Source: Prinsepia uniflora (Eukaryota; Streptophyta; Magnoliopsida; Rosales; Rosaceae). From it: a DNA stretch of 64,000 nt. The notes beneath the pieces are model-generated. The model was not told the DNA's origin. It worked only from the letters and a program-made list of their open reading frames with translations, and searched no databases. Below are positions 36,901 to 47,830 of the stretch, piece by piece (position 1 is the stretch's first letter; every line of letters starts with the position of its first letter). The stretch spans positions 2,368,501 through 2,432,500 of the forward strand of contig CM064862.1 of NCBI GenBank assembly GCA_032719365.1, in the 5' to 3' direction. A program made the position numbers and the translations under genes.

Positions 36901-39900
36901 GGTGGCACCGCTGTTCGGGTACCAATTTGGATCTGTGGCAGAGGCAAGATGCAGGCCAGCAAAGGCTTGGGCCAGATCATGATCTCGGGTACTGGAAAGC
37001 TGAGGGCAGTGGGCTGCAACGTGTCCAAAATGTTGATAGGACCAGCACTGGGGTCCAGTGTTTTGTGGAGGAGGGGCAGGACAGGTGCCAAGGAGGCCAG
37101 GGGCAGTGTTGGGGGAGGAAAATCGTGCAGAACCGTGACGGGAGGGATACCTGGAACCACGACCGGGACGATTTGTGCGATGGTAATTGGGGCGAGGACG
37201 GGAAGGTGCAGAATAAGCCTGGGCAGAATTGACATAAAAGGCTGTGGGGTGAACAGCCGCTGCAGGTGGGTTAGTGGAAGCTTGTTGGGCTTCAAAGGAT
37301 AGTAAACGGGCTCTTAAATCAGAGAAGGGTGGGAGGGGTGGAAAGTTAAGCATGGTAGTGACCAATACTGTGTATTCAGGTCCTAGGCCACGAAGAATAG
37401 CAGTGGCCAAGTCAGTAGAGGAGAAAGGTTCGTTGATGGCAGCCAAGGAGTCAGCAAGGGTCTTGGCGTGAGTAAGATACTCAGAAATGGTTTTGGATCC
37501 TTTGTTGAGAGACATTATCTGAAAACGGAGATTGGTAGCATTGACAAGAGACTGCTGGGAGAAATTCTGACGAAGACAATCCCAAATTGCAGGAGAGGTG
37601 GTGAGGCCCACAACTTGGGAAAGGATAGGTTCGGTTAGAGTGGCTCGAATCATGCTAACGAGGGTCTGGTTAATTTGAAACCAGTGGTGGTAGGCAGGGT
37701 TAGGCACGGGTGCTGTGGGAGATATGACAGCTGATTGATCAGTTTCAGATTGAGGGGAGGATTCAGAGTTCAGAGAAGTGAGAATGGTGGGAGGAGGAGG
37801 AGGATGAGTGCCATCAATAAAATGCCAATAGTTATGGCCAATCAAGAAAGGCTTGATTTGACTTTCCCACAAAAGATGGTTTCACTGAGTTTGACAGAAA
37901 CCAGAGTGGATACATGAGTAGGGGAGATGGAGGGGGAGGAACAAGAATCGGCAGCCATAGTTGGGACGAGTTTGAAGAGGGATCGGTTATGGTGGTCAGA
38001 CAGAAAGCTCTGATACCATGTAGAAGTTTAGGATTTAATGATTTCATTTACAAGCCAATAAGGCATATATATACAAACTTTCATTCTGGTAGGCTTTTGG
38101 AGTTTTTCCATTTGTTTGAGCTCATGCAACTCATATTTTAAACCAACTAGATTTATCACTGCTCAATAAAGTACTTTGAAAGGTTGATTAATGTTTTTTT
38201 TATTTTATCGAAGATTGATGACAATTGAGAATTACCAGATACACTTAGAAATTTTTGGCCTCGTGCAGGAATGGAATACTAGCACATATTTTCTCTGAGA
38301 ATCCTAGTCTATTGCTGGCATCACTATTCTTATTATTTGTTTTAGCAGAAACAAAAGGTACTAACTTAGTCCCCTGTTGTATAAATTTTAGACATACCTT
38401 CAATGCATCAATCTTGATAGGCTTGTTATCAAATTTTCTTTTTCCGAGTGCTGCTCATATCTTTGATTGGTCTTTGCATTAATGCAGATCTTCATCCTTT
38501 ACTGGCTCAAATGATTGGATTAAGTGGAGTGCATGATATGACTGTGAGTATTAAACTTTTTTTTTTTGGCCAAATGTAATAAACGGTACCTGTGATCATA
38601 TATGGAAATTTATTCATGTGATTTCAATGTTGTCGATAAGACCCCTGTGGTTTATGGTTGGTATCTAATTTAATCATATTCCTTTTGGAACCTTGTCTTT
38701 TCAGATTTTTCTGTTGCATTCGAAGACCATTAATTCACACTACTTTTCAGTTTAATTCAATTTCTGTTTTAACAATCGTCTCCCTTATTTAACCCATATC
38801 TTACTTGGAATTCTTCCTGGAATGTTTTGGATTTCTAGTTTAAAGATTCATAATGCCTTCTTTTACTTTTTTTGAGAAATTTTTGAACCATCATTTCTTG
38901 TGTTTCTTAATTTATTGACAAGTTTGCATTTTAAATCTTGGCAGGCAGTGGATGGAAATATTGGAAATCTTCTAGTGGATTATATGGATCAGGTATAGCG
39001 GCTTTTTAATAATTCTTGTCTAGTTGTTTTTGAAAAATGCATCTTCATTTACTAGTCACTTTAGGTGAGCAAATTTAACCATTTCAAATTTGACCATATG
39101 CATCCTAATTCAGTGTGGTTTTCAGTATCGTGATGAACTGAATTTTCATTTTACAGATTTTAAATGCATTATTGAAGATTTTAGCAAGTCAACCACCTTT
39201 CTCTATACTAATACAATGGCATACAGGGTGGTTCTTGCGGAAGCTATTAGTTCTTCAAGGAAAAGGGATTATTGATCATAATTTCCAGCTCTTCAATGTA
39301 AAGGATTCAACCGATTTGGTAGAAGTACCTGTATATTATTCTGTATGTGCATCTCTTACTGAATTCCGTTTTATTGTATACTGGCATCAGCAATCCATAC
39401 GAAGTGGTTAAAGATTCTTGTTTGCTTTTTTTTTTCCCCTCAAAATTTTCCCACCTTCATAGTTTTTCTTTTCTTCTTTCTTCTTGGTAAGACTGAAAAA
39501 CCATTGATACGTTGTCTTCTATTAGCATTCATTTCATGTATTTAGCTTATAATCATGATTGTAATCGTGGGCAGAGGACAATTTTTTTTTAGGCATCAGC
39601 ACGTGTTTAGGAAAATAAGTTTTTCTTTTCTTTGTTTTTATGTACTTTAGGAGCAACTGGTTGAGGCTTCAATTTGAAGTTGCTCATACTTTGACACTAC
39701 TAACCTTGAGGTTGAGTATCTCTAACCAGAGGAGGATATTATCCTTGACATGGACTAGTGTGACATCACCCCTTCCAGGGCCTAGATTTACTAGGCCATA
39801 CTGCATACTGGGATTTTATATATAGGCTTTGAAGTAGAGAGTTTGATAGATTGGAAAAACTGAGTTACGTCTAAATAAATCTGTTAGCGTTTGCAAGAGA

Positions 39901-42550
39901 ACGTTAAGATGACGTATCATAAGATTTTTATGTTTATGTAGCTAATATACCTAAAGAGAGTTTCGCCACCTTTCTGAACCTAATAAAAAGCAAGCACTGA
40001 AGTACACATTTACTTTTCCTTATGATGTATTCTTTTGTTTGGTACATTGTATATATGCCTCATACTTCTAAAGTTTTTATATTTTCTAGTTTATGTGGAC
40101 AGACCTCATATCAGCAGTCCCGAAAATGCCTTCAGAAAGAGCTTGATGGATGCTGGTTTGATCATATCCCAGAGGCTATAAGAAATGAATGGGCAAACTG
40201 TAAAGCAGGTAAGTTTTTTGTTCCTGTTGTGCGGCTGTGGGGGGATCATTTGGTTTATTTTATGTGTTGAGTATTCACGTTAGAGGTAGTTAGTATAAGC
40301 GCGCACACACACACACACAATGGTATATATCAAACGGATGAGCCTTTTGAAGCAATGATAATAAGAAAAATCCCCATCCCAACAAGAACCATATATGTAT
40401 GGTGTTGGTAATTGGTATCATTTATCGCAATGGCTAAGCTGTTTCAATGTAGACTAACATCATTTTATATTTAAACTTAACTTGGAATTCAATATTAACT
40501 GTGAGGTTGAAACCGCTAGGATAGGAACTCCAGATCTCGTGCTTTTTTTTCATAATAAAATTTTGACGTATCAGCACTATTCCCCAGAGCTTAAACCGTT
40601 AATATGTAGCCCAAAACCCATTTTGTACTTTTAACCAATCTCAATCTCACATAACCTTGTATGTATACTTTACCACAAATGGAAAGCCCAACATGTGGAA
40701 ATCATTATAACTTCATAGGTGGCAATTTGCAGATCTTTACTTAAGATTTCTTGCTCTAGTATCACAGGGGGTTTATCACTGTTCTCAAAAGTTTCTCCTT
40801 GGCAAAAAAAAAAAAAAAAAAAAAGAAGCCATGATTAGTATATATGCAATAGAGTACAACTAAATTCTATCTATTTTGGTGGTGCATGTAGCTTTCGAGG
40901 AATCATCCCCATGTAAAGATCCCTTTTTTCTCCTAGAGGTCGATGTTAGCCAACAAACTACTGAAGGTACAAACTCTTTTTGGTATTAGTTAGTAGTTTT
41001 TCCCTTATAGGATTGTACTTTTCCTGTCATAATACTTCACAGCAAGCATTGTCAGAAATAAATGTTGTAAGCATATTGCAGGTGGTGCAACTTCATACTT
41101 AGCTTGGAAAAGGATGGTTGACGTTGTCAAGGTAATCTTCATTTACTGTCCAGTATCTATCTAGATTCAACTTTTATGTGGAAGAGAGGATGTATTGCTG
41201 CTCTTGGGTCGTAAGCTAACCCTAAGATTAGTTTAGGTTCCGACATCTGAATGTGATGTAGTAATGAAATAAGATATAGAATGCCTTCGGTGGAGAGGAT
41301 GTATTGCTGCTTTTGGGTCGTAAGATGAAATGTTACTTCGGTGGAGTAGTGCTGGTGCCGATAATGGTCTCCAACATGCCTTGCTAGTCTGAGGAAATAA
41401 GATATAGAATGCCTTAGTATCAGCTTCTAGCTAATGCCCAAGAAAGGAAAAATAAATTGCTGGATTGAAATGCCATGTTGTCATGAGTCATGGCTAACTT
41501 CATGGCTGGGCAGTCTTATAAGGAATTATACAATATTTATGCATCTTGCCAACTCTGTTTGATAATATGAAAACTTCTCTTTAGTCAAAGCATCTATTTT
41601 TTATGAGCATCGCTTCTACTCTTTATGTTGATTTCTCATTGAAGGTGTATTTTTTAGGTTTTCGTGCTCCATCTTCATCTTAAATCTTCTATTTTCAAAG
41701 GAGAATTTTTTGAAGAACCCTTGCTGAACATGAGCAATGCAATTTCTGATTCGAGTAAAACTTATGCTTCAGATGTTGCATCCGCCAGCTTTGGGTCAGA
41801 GGTTTCTTTAGGTGGGTATTATTCCAGTAAAAGTTGAATATTATCAGGATCTCTCTTCTTCTTCTTCTTCTTCATTATCATCTTCATGTTTCAAATCTTC
41901 TCACCTCCTACAATATTTTGCAGGATCTGGAATTCCATGTAGGATTGCATTTTCCAATGCTGGAATCAGAGATATCTACCTGATACCTGTCGCAAGGGAA
42001 ACAACTGGAAAAGTTCTGCTTGCAGAGAAGCATCCTTTCCGTAGTCAGCGTGGAGTTGTACTTGCTATTGGAGCATTGGCTGGATTGAGTGTAAGTCTTA
42101 AAAAATGTTGAATGTAGCATGATAGTTCTACTGAAATCGATTTAGTACCGATACTCACATTGATCATTCGAAAACAATTTGGCTTATTGCTATTCCCCGG
42201 TGTTCTTGTTTTGATTTTTGATTCTTGTCAATCTGGGTTTTCTGATTTCTGACTTGAAACAGCCAAAGGTAGACGAGGAGCATCCGACGTGGCTGCATCT
42301 TCAGATACGAGAGTTTGAGCCAAAACTGGTTAAAAACAAAGTTAGAGGGAATCATCATTCAGGGATGATGAAGTCCAATCATGTGGCTGATGGGAGATGG
42401 ACACTTGGTTTTGCAGATGCCAAAGCTTGCGAATCTGCTCGGTTGTTGATACTTGAAGAAATGAGGAAGCAGAGAGCATCCGTTGAGGCCACAATTGCTC
42501 CTCTCCTGCACAATGATAATACTTGCCTTGGAAGCCAAGACGAGGAGTGA
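29483..42550 (+). CDS. TT9: CLEC16A-family protein, TRANSPARENT TESTA 9 (GFS9)-like; 20 exons
   Basis: Exons: 29483-29535, 30070-30121, 30266-30342, 30435-30568, 30764-30857, 31068-31125, 31631-31739, 31848-31968, 32047-32233, 33124-33386, 38269-38357, 38488-38543, 38945-38992, 39157-39297, 40103-40208, 40892-40966, 41082-41131, 41658-41811, 41924-42090, 42263-42550. All phases join into a 773-residue protein beginning MWRSFWRSIDRFSL. The N-terminal FPL domain shows SIVELVTYGD, YFMEYQVLAEFVRVL and DVVVSFPLYTEAL; the C-terminus shows IPCRIAF, then PTWLHLQIR and VADGRWTLGF. In Arabidopsis TT9/GFS9 is a peripheral Golgi protein needed for vacuolar transport and seed-coat flavonoid build-up; animal CLEC16A acts in endolysosomal traffic and autophagy. 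Intron 1 uses a GC donor. Intron 10 (4882 bp) holds an antisense Copia element. The middle is shorter and more diverged than I recall for the Arabidopsis protein, so this may be a paralogue rather than the direct orthologue. Confidence 0.88.
29536..30069 (+). other. GC-AG intron 1 of the TT9-like gene
   Basis: Exon 1 must end after TTCAA so that the second exon (starting G-CAC at 30070) reads in phase, and the next bases are GCAAGT, the classic form of the non-canonical GC donor. The acceptor is CGTTAG. The joined protein segment FSLQYFKHVINELRQIKVVD has the same length as the matching part of the Arabidopsis protein as I recall it. The only nearby GT (GCAA|GTTTCT) would lead to a stop. Confidence 0.8.
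30187..30250. repeat. 26-bp tandem duplication in intron 2
   Basis: CTGACTCATATATCTCTGTT with following TCCTCT occurs twice in succession. Confidence 0.8.
30858..30930. repeat. (TC)n(TA)n compound microsatellite in intron 5
   Basis: A CT run of about 45 bases passes directly into a TA run, beginning right at the exon 5 donor (AG|GTCTCTC). Confidence 0.9.
33489..33719 (-). repeat. 3' LTR of the Copia element (231 bp)
   Basis: In element orientation it starts TGTAGAACAG and ends CTTCTACA, with a TATA box (TATAAATA) about 60 bases before its end. It is the complete copy of the LTR. Confidence 0.9.
33720..33728 (-). other. polypurine tract of the Copia element
   Basis: GCGGGGGGA on the minus strand directly precedes the 3' LTR, the priming site for plus-strand DNA synthesis. 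Confidence 0.8.
33806..35581 (-). pseudogene. Copia reverse transcriptase-RNase H region, broken
   Basis: Minus-strand frames 34754-35581 and 33806-34723 are in the same phase and separated only by a TAA stop (34754-34756), just before the DFTQS motif. Motifs of the RT: NAIGCKWVYRIKRKADGS, ERYKARLVAKDF, the Q.DV.NAFLHG segment and KALYGLKQAPRAWF. The catalytic YVDD is YVND here. RNase H: AYSDVDWAG, SSSEAEYRALA and ARTKHIALDYHF. One stop plus the altered YVDD make an active enzyme unlikely. Confidence 0.9.
35640..36423 (-). pseudogene. Copia integrase core, frame-disrupted
   Basis: On the minus strand, PFDVVHSDVW and FTDEYTRYTW begin the DDE integrase core, followed by QRDGGKEF and CPHTPQQNGIAERKHRHL, which supply the catalytic Asp, Asp and Glu. 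The C-terminal part has FIGYSTQHAGYRC. Upstream, the frame is separated from gag-protease by a shift in a run of nine A (36428-36436 on the + strand). Downstream, the frame ends at 35640 and changes before reverse transcriptase. Confidence 0.88.
36424..37957 (-). pseudogene. Copia gag-protease-pre-integrase region, broken
   Basis: A gag ATG on the minus strand at 37957 (MAADSCSS...) runs about 28 codons. A one-base shift near 37872 moves the frame into the long reading segment WESQIKPFLIGHNYW (36424-37872). That segment has the UBN2-type gag region, a basic RPRPNYHRTNRPGRGS stretch, and a zinc knuckle reading CWSYQHFGHVAAHC, whose second Cys is Tyr. The protease motif is NSGATHH, with the catalytic Asp changed to Asn. 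The pre-integrase motif is LWHQQLGQPS, with His changed to Gln. These changes point to a long-inactive copy. Confidence 0.88.
38007..38018 (-). other. primer-binding site of the Copia element (tRNA-Met)
   Basis: Minus strand TGGTATCAGAGC directly follows the 5' LTR remnant. This is the usual initiator-tRNA-Met primer site of plant Copia elements and fixes the LTR boundary at 38019. Confidence 0.9.
38019..38073 (-). repeat. truncated 5' LTR of the Copia element (55 of 231 bp)
   Basis: Matches the inner 55 bases of the 3' LTR with one difference (TATATATA for TATTTATA on the + strand). The outer 176 bases, with the promoter upstream of the TATA box, are missing. The target repeat CAAAC nevertheless follows directly. 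Confidence 0.85.
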
Positions 42551-44216
42551 AGGATGCTTTCATTCAAGGCTTTGTAAGTTAGCTTGTCAACATTCTCAAT
42601 TTACAACTTCTCTGTTTGTCTCCATATATTTTCTTCCAAATTTTGTTACACGCAACATATAGCGGTTATGTTCACATTCACAAATTCTAGTTAGTTTATA
42701 ATAATATATAAATCACTGATATCACTCCCAATAATATGTTCATCTGATTATATTGTTTACAATTGAGTGAAGAAAAATAACACTATATCGATGATAGTAT
42801 CAACCTTAAGGCTCGTTGGACTAACCCAATCTATCCTATGGCAAGGAATGTTGAGTTTATAGTACCAATAAATAATGAAAGGTTGACGATGTTAATCAAA
42901 TAATCGAGTAATTTTCAATGAGTGAATTTGGCATACGAAGCCGTGCTTTTAGTGAAGGATCAGAAATAGTAGTGGCCACTACTATTTTACCTACGTAATG
43001 CAAAATCAAGTGCAGCAAAAGCTCACATCAAGTGCTACCACTATATATATATATATATATATATATTTCTGTAGCTTGACGTTTTCACTCTTAGAGTACA
43101 TATATACCACTAACTTTTATAGATATTAGTGATATTGATATCCGTTGATTTTTTTTTATTAATTGAGATCAATATTTTAATCAGTGAGTACACTCATGCA
43201 GCTACTGCAGTCTGCAAATTGAAGCACCAGTGAATTGATGGTAACATTTAGTGTTGTTCGCCACCGAATTTCACGATCAACCAAATTTTATTTTTATTTT
43301 TTAGTTTTTTGGTGAGTGCTGAATTCGAAAATAATGCGGCCTTCTTAAGTGCAAAAAATAATGAAATGGTAAGAGTAAAAAATAGTTAATTATTTAGATA
43401 AGGAGCGAGCTGGGACATCATAGCTAGGCGCATAAAAGTAATGAAAACTTTTGGGAAAAGGAGTGTGTCTGTGGTACGTAATTCCATCACCTTTTACATA
43501 AACAAGGCTGTCATGTCAAAATTACACCAACTTTTCTCTCTCTCCCTCTCCCCCTCTCTCTCTCTGGATATAATTTGGTATATGTTGTGGTGCTGTTAGC
43601 TACTCTCTCCTCTTCTCTTGTGAGTTATGAATTGTCATGGTACTCTGAGTCTTGTTGTGTTGGGATGATATTGCTTTCTCCCACATGGCCACGTATAGGC
43701 CGAAGATGCTCTTATTTGAAGCTTAAAAGCATAAAATGAGCGGCCCTTTTGAGTAGATAATGCCATTTTTTACTTTTAATATATATAATATATCTATCCA
43801 TGGCTTTATCAACAGAGTCACAGAGTAGCTAGTAGTGCTTTACTTTTACCAAAAGAGAGAAGAGCTACAACAAACAACAACAAAAAAAGAATAATCACAA
43901 CTCTAATACATGCTCCCATAACATATATCCATACATACATGATAATATATATGATATATATTAAATGAAAGGGCTTGACAGTGAAACAAGAGAAAAGATG
44001 TATTAGTATATGAAAAGGAAAACCCTAATTGAAACTTTCACTTTGACACAGATATCATGTCCTCCATACACAGATGAACAGCTACTCAACTAGTTAGCTA
44101 GTACTTGTACAGTTATGGACAGTGGCTTATAGCTTTTAAAGCTTTTCTCTTTTGTTTTTTTCTTGGAATAAATTTTAAACCGAGCTACATATTACAACGT
44201 TCCGTTACTGGAGTTT

Positions 44217-44284
<68 letters not shown>

Positions 44285-47200
44285 TTAGCTAGGTAGCTAG
44301 GGTGTATTCTAAGCAATCGCAGATATTCGTCTTCTCATTCAAACGCTCCTTTTGTAGCAATATGGAGAGAGTGCTTTGTGTTCAAACTATTTGGTGGCTT
44401 TCTATGTCTTTTTAGGCCAACAAAGATGGAAGAGCCTTTTTGACTGAGAGAAGGGAATGAATGAATGAGCTACAATGAAAACAGTGGAGAGTTTTGGATT
44501 ATCTGTACCTGTATATAGTGGGTCATGCATACCCCATTATTGCATATTCTTTATTTTCATTTTTATAACAACAAAAATATGAATGGTAATTAAATATTTA
44601 TTAATTATTTTGTTCGACTGTTCGATAATATATATATATAAGATGTTTAATTAATTACATATATATTGAGAGTTTTGGAGTGATGTATATTTTTATCGAA
44701 AACATAATTTTATGATTAACTTAAGTAAAAGTAGGAGATGATTGAGGAATGAAAGGGGTAGAAAATCTCTCGTTTCTGGTGTAAGGAACAAGGATCTATA
44801 TATGTATGCGTGTTTTAGTGTTTTTAATTAAGTGTAATTCCATGTATTTTGTATTGTAATTAGATTAAGACCTAGCTAAATATTAATGTAAGGTGGTGGA
44901 GATCGATAAGAGTTTTATTATCTCTCCTTTCTATGCCAAGCTAGCTTGCACAATGCCCACCAAAAACACGAGCTCCATGAGGAATTTTGTGAATCAGCTT
45001 TATTTGATTCTTCTGAAAGAAGATGCACAATTTAATTTTGTTTCTCAGATCATCATTTTTGGTTAATTAAGTACAATTACGCGGGTAGTTTAATAAATCT
45101 TTTTTTTAGAGGTTAATTTATTTTTGTGAATGAGAATTTTAAAAATATATGAGACGTATGAGGAATGAATAAAAGTAGTGGTATAGAGCGAAAGAAATGA
45201 AAAGGAAGAATGAAAAAAAAAAAACAAAGATTGAAGTACACAAAAAATAGATATTGGCTTTTAGTTTTTAATTTTCACTGTGTCTACCCATTTCTTCTAG
45301 GTTTGTTCTCAATCTCTTCTTCATACTTTATCTTTTCTTGACTATTTTTCATCTCTTATTTTCTCATACTTCAAGTATAAAAAAGTAAAAACTGAAAATG
45401 AAATATAGTACGGTTATAAATGGCCCCAAAACTAGCTAGCTTGGTTGCTAAACTTTAACGATCTACTATCAAAACATTGTGTCTTCTAGGTTTGTACCAA
45501 TCATTGCACTAGTTGATTTTAGATTGAATGATTCTTCGATCAAATATTGTAATTTGGTGTGAAACCCTTATTTTCTTTTGTTTTGCCAGTGCCGCCATGA
45601 TGGTATAATTTGATTTTGAGTCTTGAAATTCAAGAACAAAGGAATTAAAGAGAGTCCAAAAGCTTAACTTTATCATGTAATAAAAAATAGTGAAAGAGGA
45701 AGGAATTTGAGACTCAGAGTGAGAAAAAGAGAGAAGAGCTGGCTCTTCCCTTATTAGTTATCCCCATGCATATATGTTCATCATCATATGCAACAACCCG
45801 CATTTAAATTTTAAAGCTTCAAGCTCTCAGTTAGCTTTTTGGTCTTAAGATTATTATGATTGGTTGTATAGAAGAAGAGAAGGTTTATTTTTAAAGCTTG
45901 AAAAATGAAAATGGTGGGATCGATCTGAGTGACGCTTTAAGCTTTATTCCATGTCTTTGAGTCCGGAAGAAATCGTACACAGTTCCCGATTCCTTGAGAC
46001 ACATAGCCCCCATTCTCTTTTCAGGTCCTCGATTTTGACGGATCATCCATATATAGTTTATGGAACTATTTAAAGAAAGAGCCTCTTCATGAACATATTT
46101 TCATTTTATGAATTTTGTAGAGAGTAAATTAACTAATTGATTAACCTTAATTCTTGAATCAAAATTGTTAAGTGACATACTTAACAAGTTCACGTGAAAA
46201 CTCTCTAGTCTCATATTCTCATCAACCTCCATGCTCGGAGAATCATCGATATGTGTTTAATTAGTTTTTGAATTAACATTAACCTATGTCATTTAGCGTT
46301 ATGTAATATTGATATTATTCTCTACACGTTATATAGGAAATCTCGATCGTAAGTGACGAAATCAATATTCAAAATGTATATTGTAATCTCCTTTCCCAAT
46401 ATCTTAATATAGTATTTAATTTTTTAAAAAAAAATAAACATAAACCTATCGTTTCACAATGCCATAGAATCAATGATGTTGGTTTACGTACTGAATTATT
46501 TAACCTTATGGCGCACCAGTTTTTTAGGATTGAGATTTAGATGTACTAAAGATAATAATTTCAAGATTAGTTGTCAGTGCGCCTAGAAAAATTAAGTCTT
46601 TGATTTGATCAATTTTCCTTTAACTACGTACTTGAACTGTTCACAATTCGTTTGCGTCTTTTATTTATCAATCCAACTGGGTTTGAGTGATAAAGAAATT
46701 AAAGCTTTAATTACACGACTGATGGATGTGAGATTTTTTTTAGAACAATATTATTTGGATACACTAAATTGATCACATTTAATGTATTCAAATAGCATTA
46801 TTTTTTTCTTTAACAACAAATTAATTAATTAGACGAAGATATTATCATTTTGAAAATTTTCATTTTTCAACAACAAATTAGGTGTGGATATTTGATTTTG
46901 AGACATTTTTTTAAATGAACGTATATAGTTGTGATTTCATTCATGTTTTTCACAACAAATTAGGCGAAAATATTTGATTTTGAGACATCTTTTAACATGT
47001 GTTTAGGCATATAGGACTAGAATAAGAAGTAGTTTTTTGTTTCAGTGAACGAAGGAACTTCTCCAAAGTAGAGGCAAAATGTAAAATCCTCGAGATATGT
47101 GAAAGAGATCGAACTCACGATATGTGAGAATCAAACTGATCTGATTTTAATGTAAGAAAATAGAACTCACGTACTGTCAGTATTTTCTACTAATAATATT

Positions 47201-47830
47201 TTGATATGATTTTAATGAAAGAGAATCAGACTCACGATATGTGAAGCATACCGACACAAATTAACACTCACTATTAGAATTCTCAAAGATGGGTAGAATA
47301 AAAAGGTGTTTATTTGTAGATTAGTAGTACCTTATCATTAATGTTCACTAATAAATAATTAATTAAATCCTTTTGCATAAAAAGAGAGGACGCACTTCTG
47401 AATGAATACCATATCTTTTATCAAATATATTGATGTGTGGGAGACTTAAAGAGAAGCAGGCAAAGCTGAGTTGCCTTTGACACTTTTTTTTTTTTTTTTT
47501 CCTTTCGAGTCTCTGGATAGTTGCCTTTGAATTTGTGATATTACCAGCAACATTAGAGAGTTAGCTAGTCTTTGCTTAATTGTCAGCACATGCATTCCAC
47601 TTTCCACTACAAAATTAATCAACTTTGGACCCCTATTTTTACCTCATCTACAAGAAAAGAACCCCCCAACCTCCCATAAATTTCACACCCCCTTCTTTCC
47701 CTTCTATCTATTCCTCTCGATCTCTCTTTTTTCTCGTGGCGATCTTCATCATCTAGCTAATATCATATCCCCCTTGTTGCCCTTCAAAATCGACTAAACT
47801 GGAGATTGTTTGTTTGTTGAATTAGTTAAG
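42551..47830. other. intergenic region between the TT9-like and SMXL3-like genes
   Basis: 5.3 kb of AT-rich DNA without a supported gene. It holds a TA microsatellite (about 43042-43067), CT-rich tracts (about 43530-43566) and a (GA)32 microsatellite (44219-44282). A short fold-back is near 46745-46800 (TTATTTGGATACAC against GTATTCAAATAGC), and a degenerate ~82-bp direct repeat near 46870-46995 shares 'aacaaattagg' and 'atatttgattttgagacat'. The last part before 47831 should contain the SMXL3-like promoter, but I see no convincing TATA box. Confidence 0.5.
44219..44282. repeat. (GA)32 microsatellite
   Basis: Perfect dinucleotide run of 64 bases, without interruption. In plants, GA/CT tracts can bind BBR/BPC proteins, but its role here is unknown. 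Confidence 0.95.

Larger units (their letters stand above)
33489..38073 (-). mobile_element. Copia LTR retrotransposon, antisense in intron 10 of the TT9-like gene
   Basis: A 4585-bp Ty1-Copia element in minus orientation, flanked by CAAAC at 33484-33488 and 38074-38078 (target duplication). From its 5' end: truncated LTR (38019-38073), primer-binding site TGGTATCAGAGC, gag, protease, integrase, reverse transcriptase, RNase H, polypurine tract, full LTR (33489-33719). The gag-protease-integrase-RT order marks Copia; WYP(D/N)SGAT and the tRNA-Met primer site suggest an Ale/Retrofit-like lineage. Reading frames are broken at several places, so it cannot make a full polyprotein. Its sense is opposite to the host gene and it adds 4.6 kb to intron 10. 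Confidence 0.93.

Noticed and set aside
34742..37302. Plus-strand frames of up to 192 codons across the Copia element
   Set aside because: They are the complementary strand of gag, integrase and reverse transcriptase, which have clear motifs on the minus strand.
44105..44296. Frame ending in a long Glu-Arg repeat
   Set aside because: It only translates the (GA)32 microsatellite.
43500..44500. Possible microRNA precursor among CT- and GA-rich tracts
   Set aside because: No recognised mature microRNA sequence and no convincing paired arms.
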